Source: Actinoplanes sp. KI2
GTDB taxonomy: Bacteria; Actinomycetota; Actinomycetes; Mycobacteriales; Micromonosporaceae
DNA: 64,000 nucleotides
Direction of reading: 5' to 3'
Assembly (NCBI RefSeq): GCF_025630775.1
Contig: NZ_JAOSZE010000029.1
Location: 1 to 64,000, forward strand
Part shown: in pieces, positions 23,225 through 34,121 of the stretch
How the letters are laid out: each line of letters opens with the position of its first letter
How positions within the stretch are numbered: the first letter of the stretch is position 1
Notes under the pieces: model-generated
The model's database searches: none
Seen by the model: the letters and a program-made list of their open reading frames with translations, nothing else
What the model was told of the DNA's origin: nothing
Position numbers and translations under genes: made by a program

Positions 23225-24910
23225 TCAGCCGGGGGTCGCCAGCCATCGTTGCGCGGCGTGGTAACCCTCGAGACTCGACTCACCGACCACGTCGCTCGCC
23301 TCGAAGATCTGGACGCCGTCGACCTTGTCGACCGCCCGGTTGCGGTGCAGCTGACGCAGCACCTTCGGGTCGACGCCGGTGAGGTAGAGCCGGCCTCCCG
23401 CGTCGGCCAGCCGGGCGGCGTAGTCGGCCAGGACCGCGAAGGCCGTCGAGCCGAGCATGGCCCGTCCCCGCAGCCGCAGGACCACGACCGGCCGCTCGGC
23501 GCCCGCCGGATCGGGCAGCCGGATCTGCAGGGTGCGGGCGCCGGCGTAGAACAGGCTGCCGTACACGTCCAGCAGCACGACCTGGCGTGACTCCAGCCGA
23601 CCCGGCGCGGGCTGCTCGACGAAGGCGCCGTCGTCGCGCGGGATCAGCCGTACCACCCGCAGGTCTCCCGCCTCCCGGTTGAGCTGCATGAGCAGCGACA
23701 GGACCACGCCGATCCCGACCGCGGCGGCCACCGGCAGGAACAGCGTGGCCAGGAAGGTCACCACCACCGCGATCCGCGAGATGGCGCCGGTGCGCAGGAT
23801 CGCCCGTACGTCGGCGGCCCGGAACGACCGGACCCCGGCGACGATGAGCACCGCGGCCAGGGTCGACAGCACCACCGCGCCGACCAGCCTGGAGAAGAGC
23901 AGGAGCAGCGCGGCCATCCACAGGCCGGAGAAGATGGCGGCCCAGCGGTCCGCGGCGCCGGACGAGACGTTCAACGCGGTACGGCCGACCGAGCCGCCGA
24001 CCGGCTGACCGCGGAACACCCCGGCGAGCAGGTTGCCGACTCCCTGGGCCAGGAAGTCGCGGTTCGGGTCGGTTCGGGTCTTGTCCGGGTTGGGCGCCGA
24101 CTCGCTGACCCCGGCGCCCTGCACCAGGACGACGGCCGCGACCGCGAACGCCCCGGCGAGCAGGCCGGGGGAGAAGTCGGACAGGTGCGGCAGGGCCGGC
24201 GCCGGCAGGCCGCTCGGGATGCCGCCGGCGTCGCCGGCCACCGGGATGGATTCGGCGTTGACCACGGCCACGACGACGCTGGGCACGATCAGTGCGACCA
24301 GCGTCGAGTACGCCGCGAACCGGGTGTTCGCGAACGCCACCAGCACCGCGATGGCGGACAGCCCGGCCACCAGCGCGCCGCCGTTCACCCGGCCCGGGTG
24401 CAGCAGCAGGTCCCACGCCTTGGCCAGGGCGAACGGGCCGCTCGCGGTGGCGCCCGCGAGATCCGGGAGCTGGCCGAGGACGATGTTGACCGCCACCCCG
24501 CAGAGGAATCCGATCATGACGGAGTGCGGCACGAACCGGAGGTAGCGGCCGAGCCGGGCCAGCCCGGCCAGCACCATCAGCACCCCGGCCAGCACGGTCA
24601 TCAGGAACAGCGCCGATGGGCGATCCGCGGCCGGGACACCGGCCAGCGCCGAGCCGGCGGCGACCGCCGCGGCGCTGGTCGCCGAGATGACCATGAGCCG
24701 GGTGCCGGCCGTGAGACCGCCGCCGATCGTGCCGAAGACGCCGGCGTAGAGCCCGTACACCGGGTTCACGCCGGCCAGCACGCTCGCCGCCATCCCGTCG
24801 GGCACGCCGCTGATCGCGCCCGACAGGCCGACCACCAGGTCCTTGCGGACGGTGTGCCGGTCGGGCGCGACTCCCCGCAGCCAGCCCTTGGCCCGGTCGG
24901 CGATCGCCAC
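23225..24910 (-). CDS. SulP-family anion transporter with STAS domain
   Basis: The product is about 561 residues. Twelve or so membrane helices lie in residues 20-400, with SulP hallmarks: LSGAISGVPDGMAASVLAGVNPVYGLYAGVFG, and near the end of the membrane part GVGNLLAGVFRGQPVGGSVGRTALN. The C-terminal STAS domain at about 430-550 has VVLRLRGRAMLGSTAFAVL. It moves sulfate or a related anion. I start at GTG 24910; a longer frame to 25000 is possible. It ends 7 bases from the convergent lipoprotein gene. Confidence 0.87.
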   Translation of the reverse strand: MAIADRAKGWLRGVAPDRHTVRKDLVVGLSGAISGVPDGMAASVLAGVNPVYGLYAGVFGTIGGGLTAGTRLMVISATSAAAVAAGSALAGVPAADRPSALFLMTVLAGVLMVLAGLARLGRYLRFVPHSVMIGFLCGVAVNIVLGQLPDLAGATASGPFALAKAWDLLLHPGRVNGGALVAGLSAIAVLVAFANTRFAAYSTLVALIVPSVVVAVVNAESIPVAGDAGGIPSGLPAPALPHLSDFSPGLLAGAFAVAAVVLVQGAGVSESAPNPDKTRTDPNRDFLAQGVGNLLAGVFRGQPVGGSVGRTALNVSSGAADRWAAIFSGLWMAALLLLFSRLVGAVVLSTLAAVLIVAGVRSFRAADVRAILRTGAISRIAVVVTFLATLFLPVAAAVGIGVVLSLLMQLNREAGDLRVVRLIPRDDGAFVEQPAPGRLESRQVVLLDVYGSLFYAGARTLQIRLPDPAGAERPVVVLRLRGRAMLGSTAFAVLADYAARLADAGGRLYLTGVDPKVLRQLHRNRAVDKVDGVQIFEASDVVGESSLEGYHAAQRWLATPG

Positions 24911-25044
24911 GCCTCGATTGTCGGCGGGCTCACCGGGCGGGGGATCATGCGCGGCGGATGAGCCGCGCGGACAGTCTACAGAGCATTGCCGTATCTCCAC
25001 ACCGCTGTAGTATTTGCTGGACTCCGGAGGACGGGAGAGCAGCC

Positions 25045-26520
<1,476 letters not shown>

Positions 26521-26523
<3 letters not shown>

Positions 26524-26687
26524 GGCCTGTCCTGCCGGTCACGAGGGGCTGCGGCGTGGCCCAGGCGGCGCCTGACGGCGTCCGCGAAGCGGCCACATCC
26601 AACACCGGGATGCGACCGCTTCGCGGCCGACGCCAGCCACCACCTGGACCTCGCCTCGCTCCCGCGTGACCGGCAGGACAGGCCCTA
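26521..26687. mobile_element. 167-bp MITE-like palindrome with 23-bp terminal inverted repeats
   Basis: The ends, TAGGGCCTGTCC... (26521-26543) and its perfect reverse complement (26665-26687), are 23-bp inverted repeats. The interior also pairs: GGCGTCCGCGAAGCGG at 26577-26592 faces its near complement at 26616-26634. There is no coding capacity. If the outer TA is a target duplication, the ends start GGGCCTGTCC, as in small non-autonomous relatives of IS elements that target TA. The element lies between two converging genes and provides the TAG stop of both boxB and the regulator. It may also act as a two-way terminator. No other copy is in the window. Confidence 0.75.
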
Positions 26688-27503
26688 GGTGCGCGCCGCC
26701 GCTGCGGCGTCCATCCGCTCCCACTCGGCCTGCGCCCGGCGGTGCCAGCGGTTGCGCCGGTCGTGGAAGACCGCGGCCGCGGCCGGACCGGGCCAGTCGT
26801 GGTCGAGCAGCTCGGCCGGCAGGTCCGGGTCGCGGAACGGGAACCGGCGCCACTCCTGGATCAGCAGCACCTGCCGCACGAACGCCTCCCGGTCGGTCTC
26901 CGCGGTCAACGCCTGGAAGCGGTCCACGAACTCCTGATACCGCTTCTCGACGTCGTCCAGGTCCCAGGCGGCCCGGATCACCTTGGCCGGGTCGCCGATC
27001 GTGGCCGAGTGACCGATCCAGGCGAACGCCCGGTCGTCGAGCCCGAGCTCGGCGACCACCTCGCGGACCGCGGCCTGTTTCGACGCGTCCGGCACCACCC
27101 ACACGCCGGGCGCGGGGGAGCCGAGCCCGGCCCAGGTCAGCTTCGTGCGCAGCCGGTGCCGCAGCTGGCGCCGGCTCTCCGGCACGCCCACGGTCAGCAC
27201 CAGCCACCGCCCGTCCCACCGGTGCGGCTCGCGCATGAACCCGTAGATGCGCTGCGTGCCCTCCTCCAGCAGCCGCGCGCCGTCGGCGGTGAGGGCCCAC
27301 CGCACCCGGCGACCCTGCCGCTCGGACGTCAGCAGCCCGTCGGCGGCGGTCCGGGCCAGCGCCTGCCGGGCCGACTTGGGCTCGATGCCGAGCGCGCCCA
27401 GCGCCTCGACGAGGGTGCCGGTCCAGACCTGGCCGCCGCGCGGGTGCACGAACTCGCCCAGCACGGTCAGCAGCAGGGACGGCGCGGCGGCCTGCTCGGG
27501 CAA
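26685..27503 (-). CDS. PaaX-family transcriptional regulator of the benzoyl-CoA cluster
   Basis: The product is 272 residues. The N-terminal winged helix reads SLLLTVLGEFVHPRGGQVWTGTLVEALGALGIEPKSARQALARTAADGLL, the PaaX pattern, and the C-terminal domain has FVDRFQAL and LLIQEWRRFPFRDPDLPAELL. PaaX proteins repress aromatic-CoA pathways and are released by the CoA thioester; here benzoyl-CoA or a derivative is likely. I choose TTG 27503, which GGGAGG precedes by 6 bases. It is divergent from boxC. Its stop codon is contributed by the palindromic element. Confidence 0.88.
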   Translation of the reverse strand: MPEQAAAPSLLLTVLGEFVHPRGGQVWTGTLVEALGALGIEPKSARQALARTAADGLLTSERQGRRVRWALTADGARLLEEGTQRIYGFMREPHRWDGRWLVLTVGVPESRRQLRHRLRTKLTWAGLGSPAPGVWVVPDASKQAAVREVVAELGLDDRAFAWIGHSATIGDPAKVIRAAWDLDDVEKRYQEFVDRFQALTAETDREAFVRQVLLIQEWRRFPFRDPDLPAELLDHDWPGPAAAAVFHDRRNRWHRRAQAEWERMDAAAAART

Positions 27504-27541
27504 TGGGCCCCTCCCGGAACGAAGACGTTCTACAACTGCTT

Positions 27542-27563
27542 GACGATACCAATGAGGTACGTC
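27542..27563. promoter_or_regulatory. Imperfect palindrome between the regulator and boxC, candidate operator
   Basis: GACGATACC and GGTACGTC form inverted arms with one extra base, centred between the divergent genes. A -35-like TTGACG starts at 27540 and a weak -10 (GACTAT) at 27564, so binding here would block the boxC promoter. This also favours the boxC start at 27588 over an ATG at 27552 that lies inside the site. Confidence 0.4.
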
Positions 27564-27587
27564 GACTATTGCGGGGTGGGTACGACT

Positions 27588-29231
27588 GTGGACTTCGCCA
27601 CCGGCCCGGACCGGTACCGGCACTGGCGTGTCTCCTACGACGGGCCGGTCGCCACCGTGACCCTCGCGGTCGACGAGCAGGGCGGGCTGGTGCCCGGCTA
27701 CGAGCTGAAGATGAACAGCTACGACCTCGGCGTCGACATCGAGCTGTACGACATCGCGCAGCGGCTGCGGTTCGAGCACCCCGAGGTGCGGGCCGTCGTG
27801 GTCACCGGCGGCCTGGAGCGGATGTTCTGCGCGGGCGCCAACATCCGGATGCTGGCCGCATCGTCGCACGCCTGGAAGGTGAACTTCTGCAAGTTCACCA
27901 ACGAGACCCGCAACGGCATCGAGGACGCGACCGAGCACTCCGGCCAGACGTGGATCGCCGCGCTCAACGGCACGGCGGCCGGCGGCGGCTACGAGATCGC
28001 CCTGGCCTGCGACCAGATCGTGCTGGTCGACGACGGCGCGTCCACCGTCTCGCTGCCCGAGGTGCCGCTGCTGGGCGTGCTGCCCGGCACCGGCGGGCTG
28101 ACCCGGGTGGTCGACAAGCGGCACGTGCGCAAGGACCGCGCCGACCTGTTCGCCACCAAGGCCGAGGGCTTCCGCGGCGCCACCGCCGTCGAGTGGGGCC
28201 TGGTCGACGCCACCGTCCCGCGCACCGCCTGGGACCGGGAGATCCGCCGCCGCGCCTCGCTCGCGGCCGAGGCGTCGTCCCGGCCGCGAGCGCGGACCGG
28301 CGTGCCATTGACCCCGCTCGAGCGCACTCGCCAAGGCAACACCATCATTTACCCGTACGTGTCGGCCGCGATCGACCGCGACCGGCGACAGGTCGACATC
28401 ACGATCGAGGCCCCGTCCGCGGCACCGCCGGCCGACCCGGTCGAGCAGGGCCCCGGCTACTGGCCGCTCGCCCTGACCCGCGCGCTCGACGACCTGATCC
28501 TGCACCTGCGCACCAACGAGCCCGAGCTGGGCACCTGGGTGATCCGGGCGACCGGCGACCCCGAGGTGGTCCTCGCGTACGACGAGCAACTGCGCGCGCT
28601 GCGGGCGGACTGGTTCGTCAACGAGGTCGTCCACTTCTACAAGCGGACCCTCAAGCGGCTCGACGTGACCAGCCGCAGCCTCATCGCCGTCATCGACCCC
28701 GGCACCGCCTTCGCCGGCCTGCTGCTCGAGCTCGCCCTGGCCGCCGACCGGCAGTACATGCTCGACGGCGTCTACGAGGACGCCGACCCGGAGGCCGCCC
28801 CGGCCACGATCCGGCTCACCCGGTCGAACGACGGCCTGTTCCCGATGGGCAACGGGCTGAGCCGGCTCGCCTCCCGGTTCTGGGGCCACGACGACCGGCT
28901 CGCCGCCGCCCTCGGGCACGCCGGCGAGCCGCTCGAGGCGAAGGACGCCGACCAGCTGGGCCTGGTCACCCTCGCGCTCGACGACCTCGACTTCGCCGAG
29001 GAGCTGCGGCTGGCGCTGGAGGAACGCGCCTCGCTCTCGCCGGACGCGCTGACCGGGATGGAGGCCAACCACCGGTTCGCCGGCCCGGAGACGGTGGAGA
29101 CCAAGATCTTCGGGCGGCTCGCCGCGTGGCAGAACTGGATCTTCGTACGGCCGAACGCGTCCGGGCCGGACGGTGCGCTACGCCGCTACGGCACCGGCCG
29201 GACCGGCGACTACGACCGGAAGCGGGTGTGA
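27588..29231 (+). CDS. boxC: 2,3-epoxybenzoyl-CoA dihydrolase
   Basis: The product is about 547 residues, a fused double crotonase fold as in BoxC. Hallmarks are PGYELKMNSYDLGVDIELYDIAQRLRFEHPEV, the oxyanion loop FCAGANIRML, and the second part GTAAGGGYEIALACDQI, LPEVPLLGVLPGTGGLTR. It opens the ring of 2,3-epoxybenzoyl-CoA to a linear dialdehyde-type CoA ester plus formate. The start is GTG 27588 (VDFATGPDRYRHW), with ATG 27552 as the alternative. It is followed directly by the ligase gene, 1 base apart, in one operon divergent from the PaaX-type regulator. Confidence 0.92.
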   Translation: MDFATGPDRYRHWRVSYDGPVATVTLAVDEQGGLVPGYELKMNSYDLGVDIELYDIAQRLRFEHPEVRAVVVTGGLERMFCAGANIRMLAASSHAWKVNFCKFTNETRNGIEDATEHSGQTWIAALNGTAAGGGYEIALACDQIVLVDDGASTVSLPEVPLLGVLPGTGGLTRVVDKRHVRKDRADLFATKAEGFRGATAVEWGLVDATVPRTAWDREIRRRASLAAEASSRPRARTGVPLTPLERTRQGNTIIYPYVSAAIDRDRRQVDITIEAPSAAPPADPVEQGPGYWPLALTRALDDLILHLRTNEPELGTWVIRATGDPEVVLAYDEQLRALRADWFVNEVVHFYKRTLKRLDVTSRSLIAVIDPGTAFAGLLLELALAADRQYMLDGVYEDADPEAAPATIRLTRSNDGLFPMGNGLSRLASRFWGHDDRLAAALGHAGEPLEAKDADQLGLVTLALDDLDFAEELRLALEERASLSPDALTGMEANHRFAGPETVETKIFGRLAAWQNWIFVRPNASGPDGALRRYGTGRTGDYDRKRV

Positions 29232-29232
29232 C

Positions 29233-30791
29233 ATGGGCGGTGCGCAGTTCAATGCCGGCGGGTGGCTGACCCGCCGGCACGTCGACAACGGCGACGGCGA
29301 CCGGATCGCCGTCCGGGCCCCGCGGACGCTGACCTACGCCGAGCTGACCGAGGAGGTCGAGATTGCGGCGGCGGCGTTCCGGGCGCTCGGGTTGCGCCGC
29401 GACGACCGCATCGTCTTCCTCGCCGGCGACGACCTCCCGATGTTCGCCGGTATCCTCGGCGCGTTCACGGCCGGGTTCGTCGCCGTGCCGATCAACACGA
29501 TGCTCGGGCCGGCCGAGCTGGGCGAGATCGTGGCCGACTCGGGCGCCGCCGTGCTGGTCGCCGGCGAGGCGTTCCGGGCGCAGGCCGAGCGGGCCGCGGC
29601 GGCCGCACCGGAGCTGCGTCATCTCGTCTGCGACGGCCCGGCGCCGCTGGCCGGCGACGGTGTCACCAGCCGGACCTGGGACGAGCTGACCGAGCTCGGG
29701 CGGCAGCAACCGGCCGCCCTGCGCGAGCCGGCCGGTACCGGCGAGGACGACTGGGCCCTGTGGCTCTACACGTCGGGCACCACCGGCAAGCCCAAGGGCG
29801 CGATGCACCGGCACGCCAACATCCGGCACGTCTGCCGGACGTACGCGAGCAGGGTTTTGGGAATCGGCCCGGACGACTCGTGCTTCTCGGTGGCGAAGCT
29901 GTTCTTCGCCTACGGCATCGGCAACTCGATGTTCTTCCCGCTCGCGGTCGGCGCGAGCGTGGTGCTCGAACCCCGGCGGCCCACCCCGGCGCTGGTCGGC
30001 GAGGTGCTCGACGCCCGGCGGCCCAGCCTGTTCTTCGCCGTGCCCACCTTCTACGCGGCCCTGCCAACAGCGACCTGCCCAAGGACGCCTTCGACTCGGT
30101 GCGACTCGGCGTCTCCGCCGGCGAGCCGCTGCCCGCCGCGCTGCTGCGGCGGTTCACCGACCGGTTCGGCGTCGACATCATCGACGGCATCGGCTCCACC
30201 GAGGCGCTGCACATCTTCATGTCCAACCGGCCCGGCGACATCCGGCCCGGCACCACCGGCGTCGCGGTGCCGGGCTACGCCATCGAGCTGCGCGACCTCG
30301 ACGGCAACCCGGTCGCCGACGGCGAACCCGGCTCGCTGTACGTCCGCGGCGAGTCCATCGCGCTCGGCTACTGGCGCCGCGTCGCCGCGAGCCGCACCGT
30401 GTTCGCCGGGGAGTGGCTGAGCACCGGCGACACCTACCTGCGCACGCCGACCGGCCACTACACCTGCCTGGGCCGCAGCAACGACCTGCTCAAGGCGGGC
30501 GGCATCTGGGTCTCGCCGGCCGAGGTCGAGGCCCGGCTGCTGGAGCATCCCGCGGTCGCCGAGGCGGCCGTGGTCGGGCTGCCCGACGCCGACGGCATCG
30601 ACAAGCCGGTCGCCGCGGTCGTGGCCCGCGACGCGGTGACCGAGGACGAGCTGATCCGCTGGTGCCGCGACGGCCTCGCGGCGTTCAAACGGCCGCGGCA
30701 GGTCGTCTTCGTCGGCGAGCTGCCGAAGACGGCGACCGGCAAGATGCAGCGGTACCGGGTGCGCGAGCTGGTCGCGGGGCTCGCCTCGTGA
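29233..30791 (+). pseudogene. Benzoate-CoA ligase with a one-base frameshift
   Basis: Two frames together give a complete acyl-CoA ligase of about 519 residues. The first frame runs from MGGAQFNAGGWLTRRHV through the P-loop LYTSGTTGKPKGAMHRHANI to FFAVPTFYAAL. The second goes on with NSDLPKDAFDSVRLGVSAGEPLP, IGSTEALHIFMSN, GEWLSTGDTYLR and the C-terminal Lys motif LPKTATGKMQRYR. The join is near 30062, where CCCTGCCAACAG lacks one base compared with the expected Leu-Leu-Asn codons. It activates benzoate for the box pathway. The rest of the gene is intact, so a recent mutation or a sequencing error is likely. The stop overlaps the next start (GTGA). Confidence 0.88.
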
Positions 30792-31645
30792 TCGACGGGA
30801 TGACGCTGGTCGACGCGCACGTGCACGTCCCGGTGCTGGGCACGGTCAAGCCGGCCTGGCTCGACTGGGCGCGCCGGTTCGGCCCTGCCGGGCTGCTTTC
30901 GGACGTCTGGGATGCCGGCGGTGTGCCGCGGCCGGCCCGGCTCGACGAGCTGTTCGCGGCGCAGGGCGTGGACCATGCGGTGCTGTTCTGCGAATACAGC
31001 CCCAAGGCGACCGGGATCCAGAGCTTTGACGACCTGCTGCCGATCGTCTCGCACAACCCCGTGCGGTTCCGGCCGATGGGCAACGTGAACCCGCACCTGC
31101 ATCATCCGATCGCGGACGAGCTGCGCCGCCAGCTCGACCTGGGCGCGGCCGGGCTCAAGCTGCACCCGGTGCACGGCGGTTTCCGCTGCGACGACCCCGC
31201 CCTCTACCCGGCGTACCAGGTGCTGGAGGAGCGCCGGGCGCCGCTGGTGGTGCACTGCGGGACCAGCACGTTTCCCGGCTCGGCCAACGAGAACGCCGAC
31301 CCGCGGTTCCTGCTGCCGGTGATCCGCACCTTCCCCGGGCTGAACGTGATCCTGGCGCACGGCGGCCGCGGCTGGTGGTACGACGCGGTCGCCTTCCTCG
31401 CGCTCACCTACGACACCGTCTGGATCGAACTGTCCGGGCTGCCGCCGAAACGCCTGCCCGAGTACTACGCCCGCTTCGACCTCTCCCGGCTGGCCCGCCG
31501 CTGGATCTTCGGCACCGACTGGCCGGGCGTGCCGGGCGTCGACGTCAACGCCCGCGCGGTGGCCGGCCTCCTCCCGGCCGATGTCGCCCCGATGGTGCTC
31601 GGGGTCACCGCCCGGCGCCTGTACGCGGGCGTAGGTTCGGGGTGA
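30788..31645 (+). CDS. Amidohydrolase 2-family (TIM-barrel) protein
   Basis: The product is 285 residues. Metal ligands are visible: DAHVHVP at the N-terminus, LKLHPVHGG, LVVHCGTS, VILAHGG and FGTDWPGVPG. The family holds hydrolases and decarboxylases such as ACMSD. The GTG start overlaps the ligase stop, so it is the last clear member of the boxC operon. It could hydrolyse or decarboxylate a ring-opened intermediate; this is inference from position. Confidence 0.85.
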   Translation: MIDGMTLVDAHVHVPVLGTVKPAWLDWARRFGPAGLLSDVWDAGGVPRPARLDELFAAQGVDHAVLFCEYSPKATGIQSFDDLLPIVSHNPVRFRPMGNVNPHLHHPIADELRRQLDLGAAGLKLHPVHGGFRCDDPALYPAYQVLEERRAPLVVHCGTSTFPGSANENADPRFLLPVIRTFPGLNVILAHGGRGWWYDAVAFLALTYDTVWIELSGLPPKRLPEYYARFDLSRLARRWIFGTDWPGVPGVDVNARAVAGLLPADVAPMVLGVTARRLYAGVGSG

Positions 31646-31679
31646 GTGCAGAGATTGGCGAAGCAGAGGAGCCGGAACG

Positions 31680-32531
31680 TTGAGCACACCACAAGCGGCC
31701 GCCGCGGGCACCATCGACGTCGGGGGTGATCTCACCGTCAACCGCCTCGGGTTCGGCGCGATGCGGATCACCGGGGAGTACATCCTGGGCGAGCCCAAGG
31801 ACCGTGAGGAGGCCAAGCGGGTCCTGCGCCGGGCGGTCGAGCTCGGGGTGAACTTCATCGACACCGCCGACTCGTACGGGCCGGACGTCAGCGAGATCCT
31901 GATCGCCGAGGCGCTCCACCCGTACCCGGACGACCTGGTCATCGCCACCAAGGGCGGCCTGCTGCGGCCCGGACCGGGCCCGTGGCCGGCGGACGGCCGG
32001 CCCGAGCACCTGCGCGAGGTGCTCGACGGCAGCCTGCGCAAGCTCAGGCTGGAGCAGATCCCGCTCTACCAGTTCCACCGGCCCGACCCGAAGGTGCCGT
32101 TCGAGGACTCGATCGGCGCGCTGGTCGAGGCGAAGGAGCAGGGCAAGATCCGGCACATCGGCCTCTCCAACGTGACCGAGGAGCAGCTGCGGGTCGCCCA
32201 GCGACTCACACCGATCGTGTCGATCCAGAACCGCTACAACGTGGACGACCGCAACTCCGAGTCGCTGGTCGACCTGTGCGAGCAGGAGCGGATCGTGTTC
32301 CTGCCGTGGGCGCCGATCTCCAACCTGGAGGGCAACCCGGCCGTGCAGCAGGCCGCCGAGAAGCGTGGCGTCACGGCGTACCAGATCGTCCTGGCCTGGC
32401 TCCTGGCCCGCTCGCCGTCGATCCTGCCGATCCCGGGCACCGGCTCGGTCGCACACCTGGAGGAGAACGTCGCCGCCGCCGAGCTGGAGCTGACCCCGGC
32501 CGAGGTCGCCGCGATCAGCGGTCTCGACTGA
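31680..32531 (+). CDS. Aldo-keto reductase
   Basis: The product is 283 residues. The barrel and catalytic residues are there: FIDTADSYGPD (Asp, Tyr), VIATKGGL (Lys) and LYQFHRPDP (His), then IPIPGTGSVAHLEEN for NADPH binding. TTG 31680 follows GAGGAG by 9 bases. It lies 34 bases after the amidohydrolase in the same direction and could reduce the aldehyde made by BoxC, though BoxD-type oxidation is the textbook route. The link is by position only. Confidence 0.85.
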   Translation: MSTPQAAAAGTIDVGGDLTVNRLGFGAMRITGEYILGEPKDREEAKRVLRRAVELGVNFIDTADSYGPDVSEILIAEALHPYPDDLVIATKGGLLRPGPGPWPADGRPEHLREVLDGSLRKLRLEQIPLYQFHRPDPKVPFEDSIGALVEAKEQGKIRHIGLSNVTEEQLRVAQRLTPIVSIQNRYNVDDRNSESLVDLCEQERIVFLPWAPISNLEGNPAVQQAAEKRGVTAYQIVLAWLLARSPSILPIPGTGSVAHLEENVAAAELELTPAEVAAISGLD

Positions 32532-32565
32532 CCGTCGCGCCGCCGACCGGCGATAGAGTCCGAGC

Positions 32566-34113
32566 ATGGCCTCGCTCGAAGATCTTGACGATCTGGTGGC
32601 TCGGTACCTGTCGCCGGCGGTCGCGTCGCATCGCGAGAACTCGTCGGTGGAGTTCGTCGTCGACGGCCGGCACTGGATGCGGCGGATGCGCGAGCTGCTC
32701 ACCTCGCTGCGGCCGGGCGACGCGGCGTACATCTGCGGTCTGCAGCTGGAACCGGACATGGACCTGAGCGGGCGGACCGCGGGGCAGCCCGGCTATGAGC
32801 CGCTCGGCGCGCTGCTGACCGGGCTCGCGTGCGACGGGGTGGACGTCCGGGTGATCCTGGCCGGCGCCGTGGTGAGCAGCAGCATCGCGCGCCCGACGAT
32901 CGGCCCGTTTCATCAGAACGTCACCTCGGCGCACCGGCTGCGACACTGGCGCCGGGACTGCGACCGGCGCAGCGCGCGGCCGCCGCTGCACAACCGGGTG
33001 GCGCTCGACTGGTCCGGCTCCGGCATCGGCTCCAACCACCAGAAGGTCACCCTGATCCGGCGCGGCACCGAGATCACCGCCTGCGTCGGCGGCCTCGACT
33101 ACGCCGCCAACCGCGTCGACGAGACGCCGCACCGCCGGCTGACCGTGAAGGGCGGCCGCTGGGGCTGGCACGACGCCGGCGCGATCATCAAGGGTCCGGC
33201 CGCCGCCGACGTCTGGCGGGTGCTGCGGATGCGCTGGACCGGCGTGATCAACCTGCCCCGCAAGCGGTACTTCTGGCCGACCGTCAAGGGCCTGCCGCTG
33301 CTCAACCCCGGCGACATGCCCGGCGAGATCCCCTCGCCCCCGCCGCAGACCGCGCAGCCGGCGACCGGCTCGGCCTGCCAGATCCTGCGGTCGGTCGGGC
33401 CGTGGTACATCGACTCGCTGCTGCCCTGGGAGCGGCGGCACTACAGCGACGTGGCGCCGGGCGGCGTACAGGAGATCTATCTGACCCTGGTGCAGGCGAT
33501 CAACGCCGCCCGCCGCTACGTGTACATCGAGGACCAGTACTTCCGCGAGTACCCCGGCGGCGACCACCGCTTCGAGCTGTACCCGCACCTGCGCGCGGCG
33601 GCCGCCCGCGGGGTGAAGGTGATCCTGGTCGGCTCCGGCTCCCGCGACCCGGCCGAGTCCTCGCCGCTGATCAACGGCACCGTGAACGCCGACCTCCAGC
33701 GGAAGATCATCGACCCGCTGCCGCAGCACCTGCGCCGCAACGTCGGCCTCTGGCGGGTCGAGCACCTCACCGTGCACACCAAGATCGTGATCGTGGACGA
33801 CCAGTTCGCCGCCGTCGGCTCGGCCAACTTCTTCAGCCGCTCGATGGTCGGCGTGGACACCGAGCTGACCGCGGCGCTGGTCACCCTCGGCGACGAGGTG
33901 CGCGATCTGCGGGTACGGCTGTGGGCCGAGCACCTGCGCACCCCGATCGGCGAGGAGCTGCGCAAACACCTGGACGACCTGGACCTGGCGATCGGCATCT
34001 TCCGCCCGGAGTGGCTGCCGCCGTCGGCGCCCGCCGGGTCGTGGCGGACGCCCGGGCTCCCGGAGGGCTTCGACCCGCTCGAGTCGGTGCTGACCCTGGT
34101 CGGGCCGCCGTAG
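32566..34113 (+). CDS. Phospholipase D-family protein
   Basis: The product is 515 residues. It has two HKD-type motifs: NHQKVTLIRR near residue 155 followed by VGGLDYA, and TVHTKIVIVDDQFAAVGSANF near 402. In the first motif the Asp position is Arg (HxKxxxxR), while the second is complete. PLD enzymes use the two His residues on phosphodiesters, so it may still be active. There is no signal peptide. The gene is separate from the box operon by a short gap and ends 8 bases from a converging LLM gene. Confidence 0.85.
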   Translation: MASLEDLDDLVARYLSPAVASHRENSSVEFVVDGRHWMRRMRELLTSLRPGDAAYICGLQLEPDMDLSGRTAGQPGYEPLGALLTGLACDGVDVRVILAGAVVSSSIARPTIGPFHQNVTSAHRLRHWRRDCDRRSARPPLHNRVALDWSGSGIGSNHQKVTLIRRGTEITACVGGLDYAANRVDETPHRRLTVKGGRWGWHDAGAIIKGPAAADVWRVLRMRWTGVINLPRKRYFWPTVKGLPLLNPGDMPGEIPSPPPQTAQPATGSACQILRSVGPWYIDSLLPWERRHYSDVAPGGVQEIYLTLVQAINAARRYVYIEDQYFREYPGGDHRFELYPHLRAAAARGVKVILVGSGSRDPAESSPLINGTVNADLQRKIIDPLPQHLRRNVGLWRVEHLTVHTKIVIVDDQFAAVGSANFFSRSMVGVDTELTAALVTLGDEVRDLRVRLWAEHLRTPIGEELRKHLDDLDLAIGIFRPEWLPPSAPAGSWRTPGLPEGFDPLESVLTLVGPP

Positions 34114-34121
34114 GGTTTTCC

